From: Zygnema cylindricum | Taxonomy: Eukaryota > Streptophyta > Zygnematophyceae > Zygnematales > Zygnemataceae | DNA: 64,000 bases | Direction of reading: 5' to 3' | Assembly: GCA_037447655.1 (NCBI GenBank) | Contig: JBBHKE010002877.1 | Location: 426,552 to 490,551 of the forward strand | Shown: piece after piece, positions 23,141-34,843 of the stretch | Layout of the letters: every line of letters starts with the position of its first letter | Position numbering within the stretch: position 1 is the stretch's first letter | The notes under the pieces: generated by a model | The model's input: only the letters and a program-made list of their open reading frames with translations | Told to the model about the DNA's origin: nothing | Databases searched by the model: none | Position numbers and translations under genes: made by a program

Positions 23141-23294
23141 GTGATTTCTTGACATGTCGCCAGTATTCTTGTATATATCATTTTCTTGTACAAGTTAAAA
23201 AGATTCCTAGTGACAGTGTGATTTCTTGACATGTCGCCAGTATTCTTGTATATATCATTTTCTTGTACAAGTTAAAAAGATTCCTAGTGACAGT
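23141..23294 (+). repeat. 77-bp tandem duplication
   Basis: GTGATTTCTTGACATGTCGC begins at 23141 and again at 23218; the two 77-bp units look identical apart from the very end. Confidence 0.9.
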
Positions 23295-23773
23295 CATTTG
23301 GATGTTGTATTTCCAGTCACTTATTATCCGTTGTCAATATCAATTCTTATAATTGCTAAATGTTAAACTATTGTAGTATGGCGGATAGAAGCTAGTATTG
23401 ACACCATTCTAATACACTTGCTTAAAGAATCAAGTTATTGTCCGCTCTACACAATAACTTAAGAATTACCATCAACTGAAAATACTACACAATAGTTTAG
23501 TTACAAACTGTAATTGATTATATGCTTCGTTGGGCACAATAGATATAACCCGAGACCCACAAGTAATCTAGTAATAATAATAACACTAATAATAATAATT
23601 ACTAATGCAAAACCCTAAAAAATCATCATCGTGATAATAACCATCATGATCATGATCATCATCATCATCATTCATCATTCATCATTCAATTGCCGATTTG
23701 CGTTTACCTAGATTATTGACTTTTTAAACACCCCATTTTCTTTTATTTTGTTTTGTTTTGTTTTGTTTTGACA

Positions 23774-26700
23774 GATAAAAGATGAACTCAACTCAGTCGT
23801 GTGGACTGCAAAAAAATCCAAAAAGTTGTTAATGGTGTACAAACATGGTTAGAGAAATGTCGGTCGTTATTCTAATTGTGTAAGTCTGTTGACGGAAGGC
23901 AATATTCGAAGTGATAGTTTTTCCGGTTGCTCTAGCCTAGCTGTGTAATTCTTTTTCCCTTACTCGAGTTAATTGTTTTTAAGTTTGTTGAGCATTTTGA
24001 CATTTGCTGATAGGAACAAACACGTTTTTTCCCAATTGCATGATTCGGTTTTTTATTATAGTGTATTCCATTCCTTTAGTGAAAGTCCCATTGTATCACT
24101 TGCAAAAATGCAGTTCGGTGGATGGCAAACCCCAAAAGATTTTGTGACGGCGATACCTAGACTTACCAAATGGCTGCTACGTGACATGTGACAATCGTTA
24201 GGTTCTCGTGGCAATCGAAAAGGTCCGGTCGGCTGGGGTGGATGTGATGACGCTGTGGTGGATGTGATGACGCTGGGGTGGATGTGATGACGTTTGGTCA
24301 GTACATGAAGCCAAGCCACAAACACATGAAGCCAAGCCACAAACACATGCTTGACACGGAATATGTTACTCGGGAGACGGCAGAATATGTTACTCCGGAG
24401 ACTCCTACGATTGGCGCAAAGTGGGAGAGGAGTTGGTAAGTTTTATGCCCGCGTCTAACAGCAAATGTATGTATATTTGCTGAGGATGATCAAATTGCGG
24501 TTTGGATAGCGATAGAGCGACTCTCATTATTTTTACTGTGAGACGCATGTTAGTAGGATGGGAAATATTATTTACTTTACACCATAACATGTCTTACAAT
24601 AGGTTGTTTGCTTCAGGTCCACCATTCAAATGTTTCTGAAAATGCGTTCATGGTTACATCGATGATTGCGTCGAAGAGACAGATGAGCATTTTGTGTATG
24701 ATGTTGTAAAGGTGTAACAAGTCTAAATTTTGTCCACACCCTGTATCATCATTAGAGTTCGGAATGTTCAAAGACTTCGCACAAATTATTTTCATTCACT
24801 TTTGTTTAGGGATATATAATAGTTTGGAATGTTTAGAGACTTCGCGTGAATTGTTTTTTTTCAATTTTGTTTTGGCTTGAGAGTGAACAAGGGAATATAG
24901 TGAGCTGGTGAAATCACGGTTGTGTTTATTGTTGGTGGTATTTTGATTTCCTATATTGAACAAACTACTGTCCATTTTTATTAAAGGATTTATTAGTTCA
25001 AATGTGGAATTAGAATGTATACAAAATTTGTTGTGCAAATTTGATAGGTGTTACTTTGGAATTAATCAATCTTTATGGCATGTTGACTTACAATGGATTC
25101 GTACCTTGCCAGATGATGGTGAAAGTGAACACAATTGAAGACAAAGGTTGAAAACTACAATTGACGACAACGATCACGGATTGAATATGAAAAGTGAAGA
25201 CTGAAAACGAAGACTGAACACAAGTTGAAAATGAAGATGAAGACTAAGACGATGGTTGGAGAAATGTCGATCGTTATTCTAATTGTGCAAGTCTGTAGAG
25301 GAAAAAATGTATTTAAAGTGATAGTTTTTCCGGTTGCTCTAGCCTAACTAACTAATTCTTTTTCTCTCATTTGAGTGGGTTTTTTTTAATTTTGTTAAGC
25401 ATTTTAACATTTAACAACTTTTTGAATTTTAATAAGTGGTGATGGTTTGGCCTGCAAAGCATCGATGGCAATGCGACTTTATGTTCTTGTGCCTTGGATG
25501 GACACCACGGAATTGTTGAGGTTATAATAACAGTAATAAAAATTATAATAATAATAACAATTGAATAATTTGATTATTATTATTATTATTATTATTATTA
25601 ATTGTTATTAATTATTACTATTTGGTATAATAAACACTAAACCTTCTACCTAAACCTTAACCTTAACTTCAACAACTACGTGGTATCCACCCAAGGAAAA
25701 AAAAAACCTAAAGCCCCATCGCCATCGATGATCTTCAGGCCAAACCAACAAAACCTATTAAAATTAAAAAAATTGTTAAATGGTAAAATGCTCAACAAAA
25801 TTAAAAAGAACCCACTCGAGTGAGGGGAAAAAAATTACTCAGTTAGGCTAGAGCAACCGGAAAAACTATCACTTTGAATATAGCCTTTTGTCTACAAACT
25901 TACAAAATTGGAATAACGATCGACACTTCTCCAACTAGGTTTGTACCCCATTAAGATATTTTTTGGTTTTTTTCGTAGTTCACGCGACCGAGTTTTCCTG
26001 ATATTTGTCAAAACAAAACAAAATAAATCAAAATGGGTTGTTTAAAAAGTCAATAATCCAGGTAAACGCAAATTGGCAATTGAATATTGAATGATGATAA
26101 TGGTGAGGAATGATGATGATGATGATAAAGATGATGATGATGATGGTGATGATGATGAATGATGATAATGATGAATGATGATGATGATGAGGATAATGAT
26201 GATGATGATCATGATGGTTATGATTAGGATGATTATTTTTAGGGTATCTTTTATTAATTATTATTACTAATGTGTTAATATTACAACATTTATTATTATT
26301 CGATGTTTTTTTTTTATTATTATTATTAACTGTTATAAATTATTACTATTTGGTATAATAAACGTTAAACCTTTTCCCTTACCCTAAACCTCAATTTAAA
26401 CAATTTCGTGGTGTCCATCCGAGGCACAAAAACCTAACGTTGCATCGCCATCGATGATTTGTAGGCCAAACCAGCACCACCTATTAAAATTAAAAAAGTT
26501 GTTAAATGTTAAAATGCTCAACAAAAGTAAAAACAACACTTGAGTGAGGGAAAAAGAATTACTCCGCTAGGCTAGAGCAATCGGAAAAACTATCGATTCG
26601 AATGTAACCTCCCGTCTACAAACTTACACAATTGGAATAAAGACCAACACTTCTCAAACCATATTCGTATCCCATTAAGAGTTTTTTGAATTTCTTTGCA

Positions 26701-28140
26701 GACAACCCGACTGAGATTTATTTTTATCAGTCACAACAAAACAAACAAACCAAAATAAAACAAAATAGGGTGTGTAAAAAGTCAATAATTCAACTAAACG
26801 AAATCGATAATTGAATGATGATAATGATGATGTTGATGAATGATGGTGATGTTGAATGATGATGATGATGAGTAATGATGATGATGATGATGGTGATAAT
26901 GGTGATGTTGATGATGATGACGATTATGATGACGATGGTGATGATGATGATGATGATGAATAATGATGATGTTGAACATCATCATTATTTATCATCATCA
27001 TCATCATCATCGTCATCATTATCGACATCAACATCATCATTATTTATCATCATCATCATCATCATCATTATCGTCATCATCATCAACATCACCATCATCA
27101 TCATCATCATCATCATCATCATTCAATTGTCGATTTGTGTTTAGTTAAATTATTGACTTTTTACACACCATATTTTGTTTTATTTTGTTTTGTTTGTTTT
27201 GTTGTGACAGATAAAAGGAAAACTCGGTCGGGTGGACTATAAAGAAATTAAAAAACCTTTTAATCGGGTACAAACATGGTTCGAAAAACGTCGGTCGTTA
27301 TTCCAATTGTGTAAGTTTGTCGATGAAAGATTATATTCAAAGTGATAGTTTTTTCCAGTTGCTCTAGCCTAGCTGAGTAATTTTTTTTCCCTCACTCGAG
27401 TGGGTTCTTTTTACTTTTGTTGGGCATTTGAACATTTAACAACTGTTTCAATTTTAATCTGTGGTGCTGGTTTGGCCTGCAAGTCATTGATAGCGATGCG
27501 ACTTTAAGTCTTTGTGGCTCAGATGGACACCACGAAATAGTTTAAGTTGATGTTTAGGTTAAGGGAGAAGGTTTACAGTTTTTTATACCGAAAGGTAATA
27601 ATTCATAATATTTAATAATAATAATAATAATAATAATCATTATAATAATAAAAGTAATAATAATAATAACATTAATGATAATAAATAATAATAGAAAACC
27701 CTAAAAAATCATCATCATGATTATGCCTTTCATAATCATCATCATCATCATCATTCATCATCAACATTCATCATCATCAACATCATTTATCATTCAATTG
27801 CCGATTTGCGTTAAGGTGGATTATTGACTTTTTAAACACCACATTTTGTTTAATTTTGTTTAGTTTTGTTTTGTTTTGTTTTGTTTCGACAAATAAAAGA
27901 AAAACTCAGTCGGGTGGACTACAAAGAAATCCAAAAAGCTCTTAATGGGGTACAAACTTGGTTAGAGAAATGTTGGTCGTTATTCCAATTGTGTAAGTCT
28001 GTAGACGGAAGGTTATATTCGAAGTGATAGCTTTTCAAGTTGCTCTAGCCTAGCTTGTAATTCATTTTGTTGAGCATTTTAACATTTGCTGACTGGAAGA
28101 AACACGTTTTTTCCCAATTGCATGATTTAGTTTTTTATTA
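23774..28140. repeat. cluster of six inverted/direct copies of one module with trinucleotide cores
   Basis: A module containing GGTTGCTCTAGCCTAGCTG and TCGGTCGTTATTC occurs forward at 23774, 25250, 27210 and 27890 and reversed at 25780-26010 and 26500-26720. Reversed and forward copies face each other around simple-repeat centres: (TTA)n near 25600 and (GAT)n turning into (ATC)n at 26968. The two reversed and two forward copies are equidistant from 26970, so 25.8-28.1 kb is an imperfect palindrome of about 2.3 kb. Its origin (foldback element or serial duplication) is not resolved. Confidence 0.75.
24013..25125 (+). repeat. dispersed direct repeat, copy 1 (pair of 28097-29022)
   Basis: From ACACGTTTTTTCCCAATTGC to CGTACCTTGCCAGATGATGG, matched by a second, roughly 200 bp shorter copy 4 kb downstream. 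Spurious minus-strand ORFs in both copies share reading frames. Confidence 0.8.
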
Positions 28141-29022
28141 TAGCCGATTCCCTTCCTTTAGTGATAGTCTCATTGTATCACTTACAAGAATGTAGTTCAG
28201 TGGATGGCAAACCCCAAGAGATTTTGTGACGGCGATGCCCTGACTCACCAAGTGGGTGCTGCCTGATATGTGACAATCGCAGGTTCTGATGGCAATGCAG
28301 AAGGTGATCGCAATGGAGAAGGTCAGGTCAACTAGGGTGGATGTGATGACCTTTGGATCGTAATGAGGCAAAGCCGCAAACACGTGTTTGTCACATAATG
28401 TTACTCCGTAGGCTTTTGACGGTTGGCGCAAAGTGGGAGAGGAGATGGTAAGTTTTATGCTTGTTTCTAACTGTAAATGCATGTATATTTGCTGGAGATA
28501 ATCAAATTGAATTTCGGATAGCCATATAGCGACTCTTATCACTTTTACTGTGAGACGCATGTTAGTAGGATGGGAAATATAATTTACTTTACACCATAAC
28601 ATGTCTTACTATGAGTTGTTTGCTTCAGGTCCACCATTCAAATGTTTATGAAAATGCATTCATGGTCACACCGATGATTTTGTCGTAGAGGCAGATGAGC
28701 ATTTTGTGGATGACGCTGTAATGGTGTAAAAAGTGTGGATTTTGTCCTCTATAGTACCCATGTATCGTCATTAGAGTTTGAAATCTTCAAAGACTTCGCG
28801 TAAATGATTTTCAATCAATTTTGTTTTGGCTTGAGAGTGAAGAAAGGGATATAGTGAGCTGGTGAAATCACGGTTGTGCTTATTGTTGGTGGTATTTTGA
28901 TTTCCAATTTTCAACCAAGTACTGTCAATCTTTATAAAAGGATTTATTAGTGCAAATGTGGAATTAGAATATATACAAGCTTTGTTGGAAGTAATGGATT
29001 CGTACCTTGCCAGATAATGGTG
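28097..29022 (+). repeat. dispersed direct repeat, copy 2 (pair of 24013-25125)
   Basis: Starts ACACGTTTTTTCCCAATTGC and ends CGTACCTTGCCAGATAATGG. Same order of blocks as copy 1 with several small deletions. Confidence 0.8.
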
Positions 29023-29955
29023 AAGATGAAGACGAGTGAAGACAAAAACGATTGATGACGACGATTGAAGACAAAGGTTGAAGACGACGATTGACGACGA
29101 AGATGATAGATTGAAGATGAAGAGTGAAGATTGAAATCGAAGACTGAAGACGAGATGAAAATGAAGATAAAGACGAAGATGGAGACTTGAAAACGAAGAA
29201 GAAAACGAAAACTGAAGACGAAGATTGAAGACGAAGATGAAGACTTAGATGAAGACGAAGAAGAAAATGAAGCTGACGAAGAAGACGAAGACTAAAACGA
29301 AGACTTAAGACTTAGACTGAAAACAAAGATTTAAGAAAAAGATGAAGATTGAAGATTGAAGATGATGATGAAGATTGAAGGTGAAGCTTGAGCTTGAAGT
29401 GTGAGGATGAAAGATGAAGATGAAGATGAAGATGAAGGGTGAAGATTGAACATGAAGATTGAAGGATGAAGATTGAATGTGAAAATTGTAGGTGAAAAAT
29501 CAAAGGTGATGAATGAAGGTGGAGAATGAAAGGTGAAGAATGAAGGTGAAGAATGAACATGGAAGATGAAGGATGAGGATGAAGGATGAGGATTGAAGGT
29601 GAAGATTGAAAATGAGGGATGAAGTTGAAGGGTGAAGTTGAATGATGAAGTTGAAGGATGAAAATTGAAGGTGAGGAATGAAGGTGGAGAATGAAGTTGA
29701 AGATGAAGATCGGAGCTGAAGATTAAACATGAAGGACGAGGATGAAGGATGAGGATTGAAGTTGTAGGAGGAGGATGAAGATTGAAGATGAAGATTGAAG
29801 TTGGAAGGATGAAGTTGAAAGGTGAATTTGAAAGATAAAGATTGAGTGTGAAAAAAGAACGTGAAGTTTAAGATTGAGATGAAAAAAGTAGAGTACTTTC
29901 TCCTATAGATGATGGTAGAGTAAACGATGATGTAGATGTCGATAGAGTAGATGAT
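29023..29955 (+). repeat. GAAGATGAAGATTGAAG degenerate tandem array
   Basis: Over 900 bases built from GATGAAG and ATTGAAG words, nearly free of pyrimidine C on the plus strand. It gives long meaningless ORFs on the minus strand. Confidence 0.85.
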
Positions 29956-29964
29956 GATGTACAA

Positions 29965-30945
29965 GCCTTATGGGCCACATAAGCCACAAAAGCCTTACAA
30001 GCCTCACAAGCCTGTCTTTTGTGTTGTCTTTTTGTGAGTTTTGCCTTTTGTGTGCTTTGATTTTTGTGTTTCGTCTTTTGTGTGATTTGCCTTGTTTTCT
30101 TTGTCTTTTGTGTGTATTTTCTTCTATTTTGTCCTGTGTGTTGTCTATTTTGTGTTGTTATTTGTGTTTTGTCTTTTGTGTGTTTTGCTTTATGTGTTGT
30201 TTTTTGTGTATTTTGTCTTTTGTGTATAGTCTTTCTATAAATTTTCTTTTTTTGTATTTTGTGTTTCTTGTATTTTCTTTTGTTGTTTGTCTTTTGTGTA
30301 TAGTCTTTTCTGTTTTTTATTAATTGTATATTGTCTTTTCTCTATTTTGTCTTTTATTTAGTCTTTTATGTGATGTCTTTTCTCTATTTTGTACTTTTTG
30401 TGTTTTGTCTTTATGTCCTTTATGTATTGTTTTTTGTGTATTTTGCCTTTTGTGTATTTATGTCGTGTATTTTGTCTTTTCTGTAATTTATCTTTTCTCT
30501 AGTCTTGTGTTTTTTGTCTTTGTTTATTGTCTTTTCTGGATTTTGTCTTTTGTAATTTCTTTGTCATTTGTGTATTTTGTCTTCAATTAATGTCATTCTA
30601 ACTTTAGTCTTTTCTATACTTTGTCTTTTATATATTTTCTCCTTGTCTTTTATATATTTTCTCCTTTTGTCTTTTTTTATTTTGTCTTTTGTGTCTTTGG
30701 GTATTTTGTGGGGTATTTTGTCTTTGTAGTCCTTTGTGTATTTTTTCCTTTATCTTTGTGTGTTTTGTCTTTTATGTTGTATTTTTAGTATTTTGTCTTG
30801 GTGTTTTGTCCTTTGTGTAGTTGGACTATTTTTATCTTGTGTTGTCTTTTGTGTGTTTTGTCTTTTGTGTTTTGTTTTGTGTAGTCTTTTATGTATTGTC
30901 TTTTCGTATTTTGTGTTTTGTGTATCTTGATATAACTTTTTCTCT
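29965..30945 (+). repeat. TTTTGTCTTTTGTGTATTTT degenerate tandem array
   Basis: About one kilobase of TTTTGTC/TTTTGTGT words. It adjoins the GA-rich array, so composition flips from A/G to T/G at about 29960. Spurious ORFs rich in Cys/Phe/Leu result. Confidence 0.85.
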
Positions 30946-31012
30946 CCCTCATTTTCTCTCTCTTTCTCTTTCTCTCTGTCTTTCTCTTTGTCTCTCTCTT
31001 TCTCTCTGGCAG

Positions 31013-31308
31013 TCTCACATGGCAGCACATACTGTTTGGGCTGCAGTAGACTGCATAACAGGATATATCCGAGGTGGATCTTATCAACATAGAGATGTTT
31101 GCACAACGTGTTATTTACCTTGTTGAGTATCGGAGGAACCTTCATTCGTATCTTGCATCCAAAATGTACGATGTGGCCCCAATCTAGCGCCTCTTATTGG
31201 AGAAATGGTTGGTGCTCGACTTATCGCTTATGCCGGTAGTCTCACCCCTCTTGCAAAATATCCATCCTCGACTCTTCGGATTTTGGGAGCAGAAAAGGTT
31301 CTTTTCAG
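31013..31308 (+). pseudogene. NOP56: lone NOP56 exon with frameshift
   Basis: One exon-like block bounded by CTCTCTGGCAG and by GTGTGTG encodes the central coiled-coil to NOP-domain junction of NOP56: [20 protein letters not shown], then after a one-base loss near 31180 [20 protein letters not shown] and [18 protein letters not shown]56 is a core protein of box C/D snoRNPs that guide rRNA 2'-O-methylation in the nucleolus. The deletion puts a TAG in frame (31183-31185), and a TAA falls in frame near 31056 further upstream. No other NOP56 exon is visible on either side. The wording fits NOP56 better than its paralogue NOP58. The block kept its splice sites, so it was copied from genomic DNA, not from mRNA. 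It lies 270 bases before the ATG12 duplicate. Confidence 0.8.
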
Positions 31309-31577
31309 GTGTGTGAAGGGATATGCCTTCTCTGATAATGGCGTTGATAAAACGGTAGGAACTGTTTCGGTCCAGTTCACTGCCCAAAGGGATTAGAGTC
31401 AATGAATCTAATTGGAGTCTGTGTTTTTTAATCCAACATCATACAAAAGTGTTAATAACACTTGTTAATAATTTACCAACTCTTATAGTGATGGAAAGTA
31501 TAGAAAAGCTACAAAAATATGTTCGTCAATCATTGCACTACACTTTGGGTTACCGCTGTGAGAATAATTGGAGCTAA

Positions 31578-33482
31578 TGTATGTTTTACAACGTGGCTCA
31601 TTATGGGCCACCTAACTAAATACTGTTAAAAACACTAATTTATGATTTCGTGTCAAAATTAAAAAATACTCGAATTAAGATGATTAACTCTAATAGCGAT
31701 GGTCGTGTAGCTTATTTGACGACGACCAGAAGGATGTCGAAATTGATGTGGATTACAAGAGAGACCACATTGCCGTTTGATGGGAAGTATTTGTTGGTAA
31801 GAGGGGAAAAGTTAAACGACACTTTTTGGAGGCCCATGGTGTAGTTGGAGCATCACTTTTATGACTTTTATTTTTTTTCCCCTTTGTTTTGGTGCGGTTC
31901 CTGTACATAAACAACACATTTGCCCCGAACCCAAACGAAAGCGTTGCTGATCTTTTCAATGTGAGTGCTTTTGTTCCATACATCTCACATGAAAGATACA
32001 ACCAACAGCCATCATCTTCACATACTTTGTTGTCAATACATGAGAAATTGTTCCACGGATCTGTGAATCCTTATCATTAGCTTTAGTAACACTAATTCAG
32101 TGCTGGTTATTTTTAGGCCCCTGGACATACTAATAATAGTTCTTTTCTTAACTCTAATTTCGTAAGCGGTTGGGAATCGTCCACTTTGCTCGGATCAAAA
32201 TTAGAATAAAAACACTTCAAGTATACCCCATGCTATGTATTATTTGCTAAAAACAGTTAAATATATACCCATGCTATATATTATTTAACGCTAATAGTGA
32301 TTCACGGTGTACTCTCAAATGCAAATATTATGTTTCTAAAATCCTTACAAAAGTATGTCGTTTTTTCCAACTAAGTTAAACTTAGCTCTTGAGAACTTAA
32401 TCTTGCTGTGATAGTAGAAGTTTCTTGCCTTCGACTCCTTTTGCATTTTTTTCTCTTTTGACCCTTTTTTACCCATTTTGATTGTTGCTATGGCAGAATT
32501 ATGGGAATGATGGCAAGCTTGTTGTAAACTATGCCTTGACACATGCATGGGGGTAGATATTATGCCTGTGTCCCCTCGCAGCTCCCAACCACTTTTATAT
32601 TTTTCGATTGTCGACAAGCTCCTCCTATTTCTTTTTGCCGTAAAATTTCAATGTTATCTTTCTTTTCTTCTCTCACTTTTGTTGCTTTTTGTGAATTATA
32701 ACTTAGCCAATTTGTACTTCAACGATTCCTTGTACTTAACACTTCTTTGTACTTAACAGTTATTTGTACTTGACAGTTCTTTGTAAAAAACGATACATTG
32801 TACTTCACCGTTAGAGCGTTGTTATCAACAATTTGTTGTAACCTGTTTTCATCATTGCATTTTTTTCTTTGTTTGTTTGTTTTTTTTTCTACACCTAGTT
32901 TTAGTAGAGTCGTGCTCATTTTCCGTGTTAGTGTGGTCTCACATGTTGTTCTTTGATTCGGTGATGAGTTCAAAGCGACATCTAACCATGGTTGGGCTTG
33001 TTCGTTGGAACCTGTATTAGTTTGGATAGTTTTTGTATTCAACTGCGTAAATCGTCCAATGCAATTTAAACGTGTGACAACAGTTCGAAATGCTGTCTGG
33101 TATATGTGGTACAATGTGTGTATAGTTAAGGGTAACCACACATAGCGTTTCCAATCCTCTCCCTCTCCCTCTCCCTCTCCGTCTCCTTCAATTTCTATTA
33201 GTGTCGACTGCTTTCAAGATCAAGACAACCGAAATGAAATGCCCACAATAAAGCTTATTATGATTTACTTATTTTAAACAATAACTTTATGAAGTAAAAT
33301 GAAGAACTCACTGCAATTTTTTTTTCAAAGAAAGCCTCTTCCCGTAGTTGTATGTGAGAATTTATTTCGTGCAAAAAAAGTCTTATCAGGACTTTGTGAT
33401 CATTCTTCGACTGTTATTCTTCACAAATTAATTTTTTTTTTTTTATTTGTTTTCTATTATATTTTTAACATTGCATTATAAC
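31578..33482 (+). repeat. duplicate of the ATG12 3' region
   Basis: Matches about 16110-17986 nearly end to end, including intron 3 part, exon 4, intron 4 with its MITE, exon 5, 3' flank, palindromic element and (CTCTCC)n. The match starts inside a MITE at ACAACGTGGCTCATTATGGG and ends at CATTGCATTATAACTT. Differences are scattered substitutions and small indels. Confidence 0.9.
31898..32556 (+). pseudogene. ATG12: partial ATG12 copy (exons 4 and 5 only)
   Basis: Exon 4 copy 31898-31960 and exon 5 copy 32497-32556. Both frames are intact. Exon 4 differs at two residues (INNTFAPNPNE instead of INSTFAPNPDE); exon 5 encodes an identical NYGNDGKLVVNYALTHAWG followed by TAG. The acceptor before exon 4 has changed from GCAG to GCGG, removing the AG, while the exon 4 donor and exon 5 acceptor remain. 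Exons 1-3 are missing, so no full ubiquitin-like fold can be made. It could only be expressed as a chimera with upstream sequence. Confidence 0.85.
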
Positions 33483-33712
33483 TTTAGCATTGAATGAAGC
33501 CATTCTATCATAGACAAGATTCGTGGGCAAGATCGGACCTACAAAATAGAGTTACGATACACACAAAAAAAATGCAAAAAATAAATGCAAAACAAGCAAA
33601 AAAAAAAAAAAAAAAAATTTATACAAATTATAGACCTTTGGTCGTCCGTTTGAAAATCTTTAAATAGGACGACTTTTTGTTCGTCTGCACCCGTAAACGG
33701 CGTGTCCCTTGG

Positions 33713-33838
33713 CCGACTTCACCAAACGGGTAGCTTTGTCCCTCGGCCCACGTCAACAAACGGGTAGCGTTGTCCCTCGGCCTACGTCGGCAAACGGGTA
33801 GCTTTGTCTCTATGCTAACGTCAGCAAACGGGTAACTT
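33713..33838 (+). repeat. 34-bp tandem repeat, four units
   Basis: CAAACGGGTAGC occurs at 33723, 33757, 33791 and 33825, with GTTTGTCCCTCGGCC-type sequence between. The units diverge toward the right. Confidence 0.85.
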
Positions 33839-34126
33839 TCAAAGTACTCCCTCGAAAATCGTTCTTGACCGTCAGATCTTGGGTGCTCGACCCCGTCAAT
33901 GAATTAAGATAAAGCCGCCACGTGCACTAAAGAGTCTTCAGCCGTCAATCCTTCGTTCGTGACCGTCCGATTACAGGATGCTGGCAGTTCAGAAGCTAGC
34001 CGTCCTTTTCAACTAAGTACGATTTCGTGTCGTAAATTATTTACGTCAATCGTTGTGTTGATTTGGGTCGCGTCTTCAAAAATCCGTACGGACGACTTGA
34101 ATAGTACAATAGTACTAAGACGTTTT

Positions 34127-34553
34127 GATAAACAGGACACGGTCCATGCGCGTGTAACGAGCCTGATAAAGGGGCATGATAAAGGGGCATGATAAAGGGA
34201 CATGATAAACGGGCATGATAAAGGGACATGATAAACGGGCATGATAAAGGGGCATGATAAAGGGGCATGATAAAAGGGCATGATAAAGGGGCATGACAAA
34301 AGGGCATGATAAAGGGGCATGATAAAGGGGCATGATAAAGGGACATGATAAACGGGCATGATAAAGGGGCATGATAAAAGGGCATGATAAAGGGGCATGA
34401 CAAAAGGGCATGATAAAGGGGCATGATAAACGGGCATGATAAAGGGGCATGATAAACGGGCATGATAAAGGGGCATGATAAACGGGCATGATAAAGGGGC
34501 ATGATAATCTGGCATGATAAGCAGGACACGGTCCATACCCGTGTAACGGGCGT
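34127..34553 (+). repeat. 13-bp minisatellite (GATAAAGGGGCAT)n between direct repeats
   Basis: About 27 units of a 13-mer with AAAGGGGC, AAAGGGAC, AAACGGGC and AAAAGGGC variants fill 34165-34520. The array is bracketed by two copies of a 33-bp direct repeat containing CAGGACACGGTCCAT (34131 and 34522). The minus strand is open in all three frames through the array because 13 is not a multiple of 3 and the unit lacks stops; those ORFs (up to 205 codons) are by-products. Confidence 0.92.
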
Positions 34554-34710
34554 TGCTTTACTAGTATAAACAAATAATAACTCATCGACTTGCCTTACAA
34601 TTGAAAAAGCTGAAAAATATGAAAACCATTTCCACCAAAACAACATAATGACATTCAAATTCCCTCTTGTATCCTACCACATTGGTATTCCAAAAAATAA
34701 ACCATAGTTC

Positions 34711-34843
34711 AAATGTGCGAAAAAAATCAGACACTGTATGTGGTATCCCCATACTATACGCATACTATACCGTATAGTACGGTATAGTATGCATAGAGTA
34801 TGGGGAAATCACATATAGTGTGCCCGATTGTTTTCACACATTT
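34711..34843. mobile_element. palindromic mini-element, 133 bp, CATACTATACG family
   Basis: AAATGTGCGAAAAAAATC and its decayed complement GATTGTTTTCACACATTT are the ends. The middle is a near-perfect palindrome around ACTATACCGTATAGTACGGT. The best preserved copy in the window. Confidence 0.75.

Noticed and set aside
26794-27148. His/Met/Ser homopolymer-like ORFs
   Set aside because: Translations of (GAT)n/(ATC)n repeats at the palindrome centre.
24056-28602. Paired minus-strand ORFs at 24056-24590 and 28138-28602 sharing peptide sequence
   Set aside because: The similarity reflects the 1-kb direct repeat; frames are broken differently and no known domain appears.
29312-30590. Phe/Ser/His-rich and Cys/Phe/Leu-rich ORFs on both strands
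   Set aside because: Products of the GAAGATGA and TTTTGTC arrays.
34009-34658. Three long minus-strand ORFs with repeating YHAPLSCPFIMP-type sequence
   Set aside because: They are translations of the 13-bp minisatellite in its three frames; repeat length not divisible by three explains why all are open.
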